Positions 25,022-33,423 of a stretch of DNA of 64,000 nt are shown here, piece by piece. The position numbers and the translations under genes were made by a program. The first letter of the stretch is position 1. The number at the start of each line of letters is the position of its first letter. The stretch is from an uncultured Collinsella sp. GTDB lineage: Bacteria; Actinomycetota; Coriobacteriia; Coriobacteriales; Coriobacteriaceae. The notes under the pieces are model-generated. The model did no database searches and had not been told where the DNA came from. It saw only the letters and a list, made by a program, of their open reading frames with translations. The stretch spans positions 1-64,000 of the forward strand of contig URWW01000004.1 of assembly GCA_900551665.1 (NCBI GenBank). Direction: 5' to 3'.

Positions 25022-25489
25022 CTATTCGACCTCGTAGGGCCAGCTGTTGATGCCCCCGAACTCGACGACATTGGTGTAGCCGAGGTCCACGAGTGCTTGC
25101 GAGGCCTGCTTGCTGCGATTGCCGCTGCGGCAGTATACGAGGATGAGCTGGCCCTTGTCGGGCAGTGCGTCCTCGGCGGCAGTCGCCACGGTGTCGTGGG
25201 GGATGAGGATGGCGCCGGGGATGTGGGCTTCGTCGTACTCGGCTTGCGTGCGAACGTCGAGGATGACGTAATCGTCCTCGGTATCCATGAGCTTTTTTGC
25301 GGTTTCGGCGTCAACCTGCTGGTAGGAGCTAGAGTTGCTGCTGTCATTCGTGGCATTGCTGCCGTTGCCGTTGCCGTTGCCATTGCCATTGCCGTTACTG
25401 TCGGCGGCCGCGCCAAAGCAGCCAGTGAGTCCGGCGAGCGCGGTAACGCCTGCGAGAGAAGCAGCGATTAGGAATGTACGACGGTTCAT
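25022..25489 (-). CDS. Rhodanese-like lipoprotein
   Basis: A 155-residue exported protein. The N-terminus MNRRTFLIAASLAG carries a twin-arginine-like RRxFL motif and a lipobox LTGC (21-24), so Cys24 should be lipidated. A low-complexity linker with repeated Asn-Gly (about 32-43) follows. The rhodanese domain (about 57-155) has DYVILDVRTQAEYDEAHIPG and the active-site loop VYCRSGNRS with Cys120. Such proteins move sulfane sulfur or act in envelope redox. It is transcribed alone, convergent with the 549-residue gene. Confidence 0.9.
   Translation of the reverse strand: MNRRTFLIAASLAGVTALAGLTGCFGAAADSNGNGNGNGNGNGSNATNDSSNSSSYQQVDAETAKKLMDTEDDYVILDVRTQAEYDEAHIPGAILIPHDTVATAAEDALPDKGQLILVYCRSGNRSKQASQALVDLGYTNVVEFGGINSWPYEVE
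25361..25397 (-). repeat. Hexamer repeat tract in the rhodanese lipoprotein
   Basis: Six tandem units of GC(C)GTTGCCGTT/GCCATT type encode (Asn-Gly)6 in the linker. In-frame hexamers allow length changes without frameshift. Confidence 0.7.
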
Positions 25490-25688
25490 GTCGTGCCTTT
25501 CTCTTGGCTTTGTTCGATTTCAGCATATCAGGAAATGATTGTGACTTTGTCACATAGAGGGGCGAGCGGGGTTATGCACGAGCTACCGAATCGTCGCAGG
25601 TAATTGCCGGCGCCTATGCAGGGCAAAAAACGTATCGGCTGAAAAGCGCGATTACCCTTCGTTGGCGGCCGTTCGTTTTTCAAGGTCT

Positions 25689-25893
25689 GGTCAAAATACC
25701 CTGATTGTGCGCTGAGGAAGGCTGACAAACAGCTTCAAAAGCCCCGGAGCCGGGCATGTTTCCCGTCATTTCCACCTTGGGGAGGAGTCAGAGGGCCAAA
25801 GATAATGAACATATGGCAACTATTCGAGAAATGTATAAGGTATCCGGGCGCATTTCGGCGTCAAGTCAGCGCACTATCAGGGTATTTTGACCA
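25689..25893. repeat. 205-base element with 28-base inverted ends
   Basis: Left end 25689-25716 (TGGTCAAAATACCCTGATTG...) and right end 25866-25893 are inverted copies with a single mismatch. The interior of 149 bases has no gene. No target duplication is evident. It resembles a small non-autonomous mobile or intergenic repeat element. The rest of the gap 25490-25942 holds nothing recognisable. Confidence 0.6.
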
Positions 25894-25942
25894 CGATCGC
25901 GAAAACGCACGACGCGCGGCGCTCCAAAGAGCCTGCGGCACC

Positions 25943-26515
25943 TCATCTAGGGGCAAGTAAATCTTCAACAAGGCTCGCAATGCAGTTCGCAATGAGCAGG
26001 GATCCGGATTTGCTTGGATGAATCCCGTCTGCAGCGTAGAGATCTGCTGGCTTCTCATATCGGGCAGCTATGCTCGCCATGTCGACCAGCGGCACGCAAG
26101 CTAGATCTGCCGCCTGCCGGCCCCCTGCGCTCATGAGCTTGCACATCTTTTCCGCGGTCATCCCAAGTTTTTCGAGACGAGGGCATCCGACCAGATATCC
26201 CCAGGTGCCATACAGGAGCGGAGAGGCGTCATGGCTCCTGGCCAACTTGCTCATCGCCGCAACGGAGCGCACATGCGCCTCCGGATTCGTTGCGGCGAGG
26301 TGGCTCATGTCTTGCATTGTGACCAGGTCAAAGCCTCCAGATGAAAGTGCTTCCCGCACACGCTGCCCTGTTCGGGTTTTCTCATTCGAAAACTCCGCCA
26401 ACCGCGCTCCGCCGCGCGTAATGGCGACGACCTCGGCACCCAAGATGGACTCGAGCGTCTGGGGCATGTTGTTGGCTGAGGTTAGGCTGTTGCCAATCAT
26501 GAGTATCGAGCGCAT
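25943..26515 (-). CDS. SGNH/GDSL-type hydrolase
   Basis: A 190-residue small esterase-type protein. Block I is [13 protein letters not shown] with the nucleophile Ser in GNSLT, and block V is DGIHPS with the catalytic Asp and His. GGARLAEF and YGTWGYLVG occupy the oxyanion-site positions less typically. No signal peptide is present when the start is placed at ATG 26515 ([10 protein letters not shown]); the frame stays open upstream but that part is low-complexity and overlaps the divergent neighbour region. The substrate is unknown. Confidence 0.75.
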   Translation of the reverse strand: MRSILMIGNSLTSANNMPQTLESILGAEVVAITRGGARLAEFSNEKTRTGQRVREALSSGGFDLVTMQDMSHLAATNPEAHVRSVAAMSKLARSHDASPLLYGTWGYLVGCPRLEKLGMTAEKMCKLMSAGGRQAADLACVPLVDMASIAARYEKPADLYAADGIHPSKSGSLLIANCIASLVEDLLAPR

Positions 26516-26681
26516 AGAGAGTCTTCCATGTGGGGGCTGCATAAAGCCGGTGGACCCGTTTATCGTAGCAGTCGTCACCCGTGAAAAGGAGCTGCCAAGA
26601 GCCGAGGCGGTTAGACTAGTGTTGCTGGGGCGTGGGCGCGCCTGTTCTGCTGGGGGGTCGGAGTTCAAGAAAGGGGTCCAG

Positions 26682-27716
26682 ATGTCGCCATTCGATCACT
26701 ATATGTATGTGCTCGCCTGCGGCGACGGAAGCCTCTACACCGGGTATGCGACCGATGTTCAAGCGCGCTTGGAGACCCATCAGTCGGGCCGTGGGGCCAA
26801 GTACACCAAATCCCATGCGCCCGTCAGCCTTGTCGCTCAGGCCCGGTTTTACTCGAAAGCTCGTGCGATGAGTGCGGAGGCTCATTTCAAGCAGCTTTCC
26901 CGTGAGCAAAAAGACAAGCTCCTGGAACGGTCCAAGCATGAGCCGCTTGAGGACGTGCTGCGTCGTGAGCTTCCAGGTTTTGGCGAAGACACCGCTGCCG
27001 AATTCGTATGCAGGAGTTTGGCAAACCACGTGGACCCCAACTACACCGCATTTATGAGGCCGCTCGTTCCCACGGTCGATCCCCGTCGGCTTGTTGGCGT
27101 TCGCACGCCGCAGTTGCGAAAGACTGCTCGTGAGCTGTATCGACGCGCCGATGCATCGGACTTTATACGTTCCCCTCCGCATGCCCTGTTTGAGGAGAAC
27201 CAGGTCCACGCGCTTGCCATTGGCATGGAACGGGAGTACGAGCGGGCGATTGAGTTGTATGACTTGTTTTTGCCGTATGTAGACAACTGGGCGACATGCG
27301 ACCAACTGCCGGTGCGAGTGCTGGCCGAGCAGCCTGCCCGAACGCTGGAGTGCGTGCGGCGTTGGATGAGCTCGGGGCACGGCTTCACCGTGCGCTTCGG
27401 CATCGGGGCTCTCATGCGTCTGTTTTTGGACGACCTGTTCGAGCCGAGGTTTGCGGCGATGGTTGCGGCTGCGCGCATGCCAGGTTCGCCCGAGCGCCCC
27501 GAGCCAGAATCGGATGCCTACTACGTTGACATGATGCGGGCATGGTACTTCGCGGAGGCACTGGTCAGGCAGCCAATGGCGGCATGGCCGTATGTGGAAC
27601 GTCGGGATGCATGCGCACTGCTTGATGAATGGACGCGCCGCAAGGGAATCCAAAAGGCCTGCGAGAGTCGGCGCATTTCCGTTGAGGCAAAAGAGCGCTT
27701 GCGTTCGTTCCGCTAA
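26682..27716 (+). CDS. GIY-YIG nuclease domain fused to AlkD-like DNA alkylation repair domain
   Basis: A 344-residue fusion. Residues ~5-85 are a YhbQ/UPF0213-type GIY-YIG domain ([19 protein letters not shown], then [15 protein letters not shown]). Residues ~110-340 are a DNA alkylation repair (AlkD-family HEAT-like) domain: [31 protein letters not shown], and [11 protein letters not shown] with the conserved Trp and Asp. AlkD-type enzymes remove alkylated bases; GIY-YIG enzymes nick DNA. Start at ATG 26682 after AAGGGG. The fusion suggests excision and incision on one chain, but this is inferred. Confidence 0.85.
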   Translation: MSPFDHYMYVLACGDGSLYTGYATDVQARLETHQSGRGAKYTKSHAPVSLVAQARFYSKARAMSAEAHFKQLSREQKDKLLERSKHEPLEDVLRRELPGFGEDTAAEFVCRSLANHVDPNYTAFMRPLVPTVDPRRLVGVRTPQLRKTARELYRRADASDFIRSPPHALFEENQVHALAIGMEREYERAIELYDLFLPYVDNWATCDQLPVRVLAEQPARTLECVRRWMSSGHGFTVRFGIGALMRLFLDDLFEPRFAAMVAAARMPGSPERPEPESDAYYVDMMRAWYFAEALVRQPMAAWPYVERRDACALLDEWTRRKGIQKACESRRISVEAKERLRSFR

Positions 27717-27874
27717 ACCATGGTCGCGGGCGGTCGTTTCGCGTTGAGATGGGCGGGCGATGGGCATAACGCGTGCCGAGTAGGCGTGGACCTCGGCTGA
27801 ACGAAGATCTCCGGGGTTCATGTCATATATGCAATAGAATAAGAAACAATTGGGAGCGATTGAAAGGAACTGTC

Positions 27875-28294
27875 ATGAAGAAGTATGCCAACAGCGCTTT
27901 GATTTACGCGATTCTCGCCATGGTGGGAGGCGTGTTCTTCCGCGAGTTCACCAAGTTCAACGGTTTCGAGGGGACGACGACCCTCGCGTTCGTCCACACC
28001 CATTACTTTGCGCTGGGCATGATCGTCTTCCTTTTGCTCGTGCTGCTTGAGAACGCCCTGCACATCACCGATGCCAAGGTGGGCCGTGCCTTGACGGCGT
28101 ATCACATCGGCCTCAACGCCACCGCGGCGATGCTCGTGGTGCGTGGCATTCCGCAGGTGCTCGGCATCGAGCTTGCGCGCGGCATGGACGCTGCGATCTC
28201 CGGCATCGCCGGTCTCGGCCACATCGTGCTCGGTGTGAGCATCGTGCTCATCTTGCTGGGCGTGAAGCGCGCCGTTTCCCGAGTGGAGGCGTAG
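27875..28294 (+). CDS. DUF2871 family membrane protein
   Basis: A 139-residue integral membrane protein starting MKKYANSALIYAIL after AAAGGAAC. Four membrane segments are visible (about 7-24, 45-65, 80-98 and 113-131). The spacing and the FFREFTKFNGF and HTHYFALGM stretches match DUF2871, of unknown function. It stands alone between the alkylation-repair fusion and a terminator. Confidence 0.8.
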   Translation: MKKYANSALIYAILAMVGGVFFREFTKFNGFEGTTTLAFVHTHYFALGMIVFLLLVLLENALHITDAKVGRALTAYHIGLNATAAMLVVRGIPQVLGIELARGMDAAISGIAGLGHIVLGVSIVLILLGVKRAVSRVEA

Positions 28295-28331
28295 GTTCCC
28301 GCAGGTTCGATGCGCTTCAACTCGAATCGAC

Positions 28332-28371
28332 AAGCGCCCGGCGCCCCGTTTGCGGGTGCCGGGCGCTTTTA
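28332..28371 (+). terminator. Terminator after the DUF2871 gene
   Basis: AAGCGCCCGGC...CCCC / GGGTGCCGGGCGCTT stem closing at 28368, with TTTTAAA following. Convergent with the ATPase gene at 28436. Confidence 0.8.
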
Positions 28372-28435
28372 AAGTTACAAACATCGTCTACGAGCGCGCC
28401 TGCGTGCGGCGCGCGTTCAGGCGTTGCGGCTGATC

Positions 28436-29770
28436 CTAAATGGTGAACTCGGCGAAAGGTGCATCGTCGCCGGCGGCTGAGCCGTTCGCGGGTGTTGAGG
28501 GGAATGTGCAGTCGCCGTCAGCCCCGCCTTCTCCGTTGAGCAGGTCTTTGAGGGTGACATCGGGGTTCTGGCACATGATGTCCAACAGCTCGATGAAATC
28601 GCGGATGACTTCGCGCGGCGTGAGGTGCGTGTCGGCACCCACGCGGCCGAACTCGATTTTGAGGAAGTCCGCAAGGTCCCCCTCGTCCAGATCGCCTTCG
28701 TATCCGAAGTATCCCGCATGGATTTGCGCGAGCTTTTCGATGAGCACGAGGAGCTCCTCGTAGGTGAGCGGCTGCAGCCTGATGATAGGGGCGAGCATGT
28801 CGCGCATCCCCTCCCGGGCGAAACGGCCCTGGGTGAGGCGGCTGCGCAGCGCCTCGTAGGAGAACACGCCGCGCCTGCGGTCTTCGATGGAGGTCGGCGT
28901 GCCACCCATGATGATGCCGAGGTGCTGCGCCTTGCCCTGCAGCGTGTCGTTGTACATCTGCAAGATCTTCTCGTAGTTGTATTGGCGGGTGATGGCGTTG
29001 GGGATCTTGTAGAGGTTGACCAGCTCGTCGATGAGGACGAGCATGCCCCGGTAGCCCGCCCCGGTGAGAAAGCGCGCGAACAGCTTGATGTAGTCGTACC
29101 AGGAGTCATCATCGATGACGGTGCTTATCCCCAGCTCTGCTCGGGCCTCCGTCTTGGTGCGGTACTCACCGCGCAGCCATTTGACGGTGCGGCTCTTCAT
29201 CTCGTCATCGCCCTGGGTGAGTGCGGTGCGGTACATGCCCAGAACGCGCGTGAATTCGAATCCGTGAACCATCTCTTCGAGGTTGGCAAATTGCTCGCGC
29301 AGCCCCGCGCCCGTTGGGCCGCCCGCCGCCACGGCCTCCTCTTCCGCCTGAATGTTGGCGACCCATTTGTCGAGAACCAGGGTGAGCGCCCCGCCCTCGG
29401 GTCGCGTTTTGGTGGAGAGGTTGCGGATGAGCTCACGATAGGTGGCGAGGCCCTGTCCCTGGCCGCCTTGCAGGCGACGCTCGGGGGAGAGGTCGGCGTC
29501 GGCGACCACGAAGCCCTCGCCCATGGCGTGGGTGCGGATGGTCTGCAGAAGGAAACTCTTGCCCGCGCCGTATCGGCCTACCAGGAAGCGGAAGCTCGCC
29601 CCTCCGTCGGAGATGAGCGCAAGATCGGTGAGAAGGGCCTGAATCTCGACTTCGCGGCCGACGGTGATGTAGGGAAGGCCGATGCGCGGGACAACGCCTC
29701 CCTTGAGGGAGTTCAAGATCACGGCGGCGACGCGCTTGGGGACGCGCGGTGCGGCTGGCTGGCTACTCAT
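28436..29770 (-). CDS. DUF2791/BrxD-like P-loop ATPase
   Basis: A 444-residue ATPase. Walker A is GRYGAGKS (residues 65-72), Walker B is LVLIDELVNLY (about 238-248), and an Arg-rich GTPTSIEDRRRGVFS follows near 290. The N-terminal VAAVILNSLKGGVVPRIGLPYITVGRE block is the opening of DUF2791 ATPases, the family of the BREX protein BrxD. The start overlaps the end of the TerB_N gene by 8 bases, so the two are translated together. No BREX genes (pglX, pglZ, brxC) are nearby. The role is probably to couple ATP use to the TerB_N partner. Confidence 0.8.
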   Translation of the reverse strand: MSSQPAAPRVPKRVAAVILNSLKGGVVPRIGLPYITVGREVEIQALLTDLALISDGGASFRFLVGRYGAGKSFLLQTIRTHAMGEGFVVADADLSPERRLQGGQGQGLATYRELIRNLSTKTRPEGGALTLVLDKWVANIQAEEEAVAAGGPTGAGLREQFANLEEMVHGFEFTRVLGMYRTALTQGDDEMKSRTVKWLRGEYRTKTEARAELGISTVIDDDSWYDYIKLFARFLTGAGYRGMLVLIDELVNLYKIPNAITRQYNYEKILQMYNDTLQGKAQHLGIIMGGTPTSIEDRRRGVFSYEALRSRLTQGRFAREGMRDMLAPIIRLQPLTYEELLVLIEKLAQIHAGYFGYEGDLDEGDLADFLKIEFGRVGADTHLTPREVIRDFIELLDIMCQNPDVTLKDLLNGEGGADGDCTFPSTPANGSAAGDDAPFAEFTI

Positions 29771-31526
29771 GGTTCAGAAATCCTTCCACGTCTTCGCGGT
29801 AATCTTCGATCAGCTCGGGTCCATTTGGCCCGTATTCGACCACGGTGTCCCCAACGCGCTCGAAGAGGGCTTCGTTGATGGCGTCGACCAGGATGTCCTC
29901 CGAGGCCGAAGCCCGTTTGAGGGCGTCCTCGGCGGAGCCCTCGTCCCTTTCGGCGAGCGCGCGCAGGTACGCGGTGGCGGCAGGGGAAAGGCCGTTCGTC
30001 GGCCCCGCGCCGGCCATGGGCTCCGGTGTTGGATCCGCTGCCGGAGCGGGCGCCCGCCCAGAACCCTCCTCCGGCGTGGTCGCTGGCGCCGGCTGCTTCG
30101 TCATGCACTCACCTGCAGCCGGGCTTCCCATTCCGAGCGTCGGGACGGGAGCACCGGCCGTTGCGCCGTCGGCGGCGTCGAGCAAGGCTCCCGCCCCTTC
30201 TCGCTCCTCCTCGATGAGAAGTGCCTCGCGTGTGATGGCCGCGGCGTCGCGAATGCTTGAAAGACGCGAGAGGTCGATGTCGATGCGCCTGGGGGCATGC
30301 GCGTTGCGCCACGTCGTCCAGGCCCCGATCTCGTCGGAGATAAACCCCAACAGGTATTTCGGGACGCCCTTCTGCTCTTTGAGCGGATGCTCGAAGCCGA
30401 GCGCCTCGCGAAGCATCCGGTCGACGGCGCGCATCGCCTGGCCGAGCTTGGCGTTGCGGGAGAGGCTCCCCGGATACCGCCTGCAGGTCCACATCCCCCG
30501 TTCACAGCGGTAGCCATGGACCTCGTCGAATGCGTATTCCGCATCCGGGTGGGCGACGGGGTCGAAGAATACCGCGGACCCGAACATAGTGTAGGGCGTC
30601 GTGAGCATTCCGCCGAACCAGCTTTCCATGAGGCTGTACATGCGCTGCTTTAGATAGTATTCGCTCAAGCGGACATAGACCGCGCAGCATATGTGGCGCA
30701 GCGCTTCGGGTTCGGCTTTGAACAGGCGGCTTCCGGCGACGCGATAGGTCGAGAGCGTGTCGATAGCGGCGAGCAGCTCGTCTTCGCTTGCAGCATTGCA
30801 CGGCAAGGGCATCGCCGAGACGCCCTTCTTGCGCCGTTGCCGCTTGGGGTTGGCAAGTTCCGTCCTCAGCCGGTCCTCGACGCGCGCTAACGTGATGAGC
30901 GCCCGGTCGAAGGCGAGCGTCTTGTTCGGCTCGAGCAGACTCGAGGGCAGGCCGTGGTAGACGACGTAGTCCTGCAGCCATACGCGTGCATACCGATCGA
31001 TTTCGGGGGAGAAGGCGCGGTATGCCTGCCAAAACGAATTGAGCTTTTGGAAGCCGTCCATCGGGCTGGAGGCGCCTATCCCGCAGATGAGCTCGTAGAG
31101 GTATACATAGGCGAAGGAGAGGCACGACTCTTGGACGTCGCCCTGGCGCACCGCCGCGCGCCAGGTGAAATACCCGCGCAATTGACGGTCGCTCATTGCA
31201 TTGTAGGTGGGGAAATACGAATTGAACGTGCCCGGGTAGGGGCAGTCGTCCTCGAAGTCCTCCATGAAGCGCGCCTGACGGTAGAACAGTTCGGCTTCGG
31301 AGAGCCATCGTCCGCCGCCGTTCGCATTGGCTTCCCAGCGGGTGATGGCTTTCATTTCGCGATAGCGCTCGGGGAGGTAGTTCGCCATTTGGCGGCCGGT
31401 GGTGAGGATCGGTTCGCTCTCATACACGCGCTCGGAGAAATGCGAGCTGCTTTGCAGGCGTTCGCTCGACATGATGCGGTTTATGAGCTCGCGCGCATCG
31501 GGCTTGCCTCCGTTCATCGGCCTCAT
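29763..31526 (-). CDS. TerB_N / TerB_C domain protein
   Basis: A 587-residue protein. Residues ~40-230 match the TerB N-terminal domain: ANYLPERYREMKAITRWE-like text with LSEAELFYRQARFMEDFEDDC, then TWRAAVRQGDV and YVYLYELICGIG. A Pro/Ala-rich linker (~465-520) leads to a C-terminal TerB_C-type segment with INEALFERVGDTVVE and IEDYREDVEGFL. The central TerB helical bundle is not obvious. TerB-type modules belong to tellurium/stress-linked systems. A GGGAGG site precedes the ATG. It is first in a two-gene operon with the DUF2791 ATPase. Confidence 0.75.
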   Translation of the reverse strand: MRPMNGGKPDARELINRIMSSERLQSSSHFSERVYESEPILTTGRQMANYLPERYREMKAITRWEANANGGGRWLSEAELFYRQARFMEDFEDDCPYPGTFNSYFPTYNAMSDRQLRGYFTWRAAVRQGDVQESCLSFAYVYLYELICGIGASSPMDGFQKLNSFWQAYRAFSPEIDRYARVWLQDYVVYHGLPSSLLEPNKTLAFDRALITLARVEDRLRTELANPKRQRRKKGVSAMPLPCNAASEDELLAAIDTLSTYRVAGSRLFKAEPEALRHICCAVYVRLSEYYLKQRMYSLMESWFGGMLTTPYTMFGSAVFFDPVAHPDAEYAFDEVHGYRCERGMWTCRRYPGSLSRNAKLGQAMRAVDRMLREALGFEHPLKEQKGVPKYLLGFISDEIGAWTTWRNAHAPRRIDIDLSRLSSIRDAAAITREALLIEEEREGAGALLDAADGATAGAPVPTLGMGSPAAGECMTKQPAPATTPEEGSGRAPAPAADPTPEPMAGAGPTNGLSPAATAYLRALAERDEGSAEDALKRASASEDILVDAINEALFERVGDTVVEYGPNGPELIEDYREDVEGFLNHE

Positions 31527-31749
31527 GGTCCACCTCCCCGGCTCATCGAATGTGCCCTCCAGTCTACCACATAAGCAAACAGGTGTTCGTATTATGGGGG
31601 AGCGGGGGCGCCTTCAGGATTTCGAAATCTCCCTTACAAAAGCGCAAGGCGCCCGTAAGCCAAATCGATGGTGCCGTTTTCGCAGGTGGCGGATGATGCA
31701 GTCAAGAACAAAAGGGCTGTCCACCCGCAGGCCGATAAGGAGGCAATCG

Positions 31750-31923
31750 ATGAACACCCGCAATCCGTACGAGTACAACCCCTATGCCCTCGATGACGAG
31801 GCGCGCCCTCGCGGCGTGAAGGGCCTCTTCGACCAAGCCTTCGGCATGATCGGGTGCCTGGCGGCTTCGGCGGCCCTCTTCTTCGGCATGATCTACCTGT
31901 TGGGGAAGGCCGCGGGGCGCTAG
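31750..31923 (+). CDS. Small membrane protein, 57 residues
   Basis: It starts MNTRNPYEYNPYALDDEA after a strong AAGGAGG, then one hydrophobic segment (FGMIGCLAASAALFFGMIYL, about 32-51), and ends in KAAGR. The strong ribosome site and compositional pattern make it a likely real single-pass protein. The function is unknown. It is divergent from the TerB_N operon. Confidence 0.65.
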   Translation: MNTRNPYEYNPYALDDEARPRGVKGLFDQAFGMIGCLAASAALFFGMIYLLGKAAGR

Positions 31924-31985
31924 CCGAAAAGGGACGCTGCGCTTCTTCGCCCGGTCCGGGGTTCGCGTGTGCATGCATGGTCCCC

Positions 31986-31991
31986 TATAAT
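31986..31991 (+). promoter_or_regulatory. -10 box of the MFS gene
   Basis: TATAAT about 70 bases upstream of the MFS start codon at 32063; no convincing -35. Confidence 0.45.
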
Positions 31992-32062
31992 CTATCGGCC
32001 GTTCGACGGGCTCCATGACGGGGCCCGTCGTCTCAGGGGACGATGCGAGGGGGGCGTGGGTC

Positions 32063-33262
32063 ATGGGATACGCGAGGGCCGAGGTCCGACGGGGCGGGGA
32101 GGGCGGTCTGGCGCCGCGGCAGTGGATGTCGCTCGCCGGCCTGACGCTCTCGGCGTTTATGCTCAACACATCCGAGTTCATGCCCATCGGCCTGCTGACC
32201 GATATCGCCTCGAGCTTCGGCATCGCCGGTGCGTCGGCGGGTGCGATGATCACGGTGTACGCGTGGGCGGTGATGCTGCTCTCGCTCCCGCTCATGATCG
32301 CCGCGTCGCGCATCGAGTTCAAACGACTACTCCTGGGTGTTCTCGCGGTGTTCGCGGTGGGCCAGGGCCTTTCCGCGGCCGCTCCGACGTTCGCCATCCT
32401 GGTCGTCGCCCGCATCGTGGTCGCTTGCGCCCATGCGATCTTCTGGTCCATCGCCTCGGTCATGGCCACGCGCCTCGTGAGTACGCGTCACGCCCCGACG
32501 GCGCTCGGCATGATCGCGACGGGGACCTCCATAGCCATGATCCTCGGCATGCCCTTGGGCCGCGCTATCGGCCTCGCCCTCGGATGGCGCATGGCTTTCG
32601 CGGCGGTGGGCACGGTCTCCGTCGTCGTGACGCTCTATCTTGCCATCGTCTTGCCCGGGATTCCGACCGGCAATCCTTTCACCCTCGGCAAGCTGCCGGC
32701 GTTGGCGCGCAACGGCCGCCTGATGGTCATGTACGCGGTGACGGTCTTGTTCGCCACGGCCTACTACACGGGATACAGCTATATCGAGCCGTTCCTGGCG
32801 CAGGTGGGTGGGATGGAGCCCTCTTCCATCACGGTCGCGTTGACGGTGTTCGGATGCGCCGGCCTGATGGGCAGTTTCCTGTTCTCCCGCGTGTACGGTG
32901 GGCGGCGCAGGGCGTTTCTGGCGTGCTCCGTTGGCGGTATGGTCGTGGCGCTGTTCGCGTTGCGCGCCTGCGCTCCGAGCTTCGCGGCCACCGGCGCGGT
33001 CTTCGTGGTCTGGGGTTGCTGCGCTACGGCCTTCAACGTGGCCTTTCAATCGGAGGTCATCCGCGCGGTCGAGGCGGACGAATCATCCGTCGCCATGTCC
33101 ATCTTCTCCGGCCTGTTCAATTTCGGCATCGGCGCCGGGTCCGCTTTGGGCGGGTTCGTGGTGACGGGCCTCTCGGTCGGGCTGTTGGGCGTCGTCGGCG
33201 GCGCGGTGGGCGTCGTCTGCCTGCTGCTCACGGTCGGGGTCCTTTTCAGGTTGATGCGGTAG
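32063..33262 (+). CDS. MFS transporter, sugar/drug efflux type (SotB-like)
   Basis: A 399-residue major facilitator with 12 membrane segments. LSAFMLNTSEFMPIGLLTDIA in the first helix is the signature of the SotB/AraJ branch (sugar or drug efflux, proton-coupled). The loop after helix 2 is short (RIEFKR). Start placed at ATG 32063 (MGYARAEVRR), where GAGGGGGG stands 8 bases before; an ATG 48 bases upstream lacks a site. The substrate cannot be told. Confidence 0.85.
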   Translation: MGYARAEVRRGGEGGLAPRQWMSLAGLTLSAFMLNTSEFMPIGLLTDIASSFGIAGASAGAMITVYAWAVMLLSLPLMIAASRIEFKRLLLGVLAVFAVGQGLSAAAPTFAILVVARIVVACAHAIFWSIASVMATRLVSTRHAPTALGMIATGTSIAMILGMPLGRAIGLALGWRMAFAAVGTVSVVVTLYLAIVLPGIPTGNPFTLGKLPALARNGRLMVMYAVTVLFATAYYTGYSYIEPFLAQVGGMEPSSITVALTVFGCAGLMGSFLFSRVYGGRRRAFLACSVGGMVVALFALRACAPSFAATGAVFVVWGCCATAFNVAFQSEVIRAVEADESSVAMSIFSGLFNFGIGAGSALGGFVVTGLSVGLLGVVGGAVGVVCLLLTVGVLFRLMR

Positions 33263-33358
33263 GGCACCCGCGTCGCCGCTCGGCCGATCGCCGCCCGCGG
33301 CGTCGGTCGAGTTCTCATGAGTCCCCACGGGCACGGGCCGTCAGATCCGTCCCTCAGG

Positions 33359-33364
33359 TATACT
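33359..33364 (+). promoter_or_regulatory. -10-like box before the hydratase gene
   Basis: TATACT, 60 bases upstream of the hydratase ATG. No clear -35. Confidence 0.35.
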
Positions 33365-33423
33365 GCAACAAGCTAAAGTACCCGCGCGCCCCCGGCCGCG
33401 GGAGATGAGACCCGAGGACCAGG

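Noticed and set aside
25361..25397. Hexamer repeats as a CRISPR array
   Set aside because: Units are six bases with no spacers and lie inside a coding frame.
28436..31526. A BREX phage-defence locus
   Set aside because: Only a DUF2791 ATPase is present; no pglX, pglZ, brxC or brxL-like genes occur around it.
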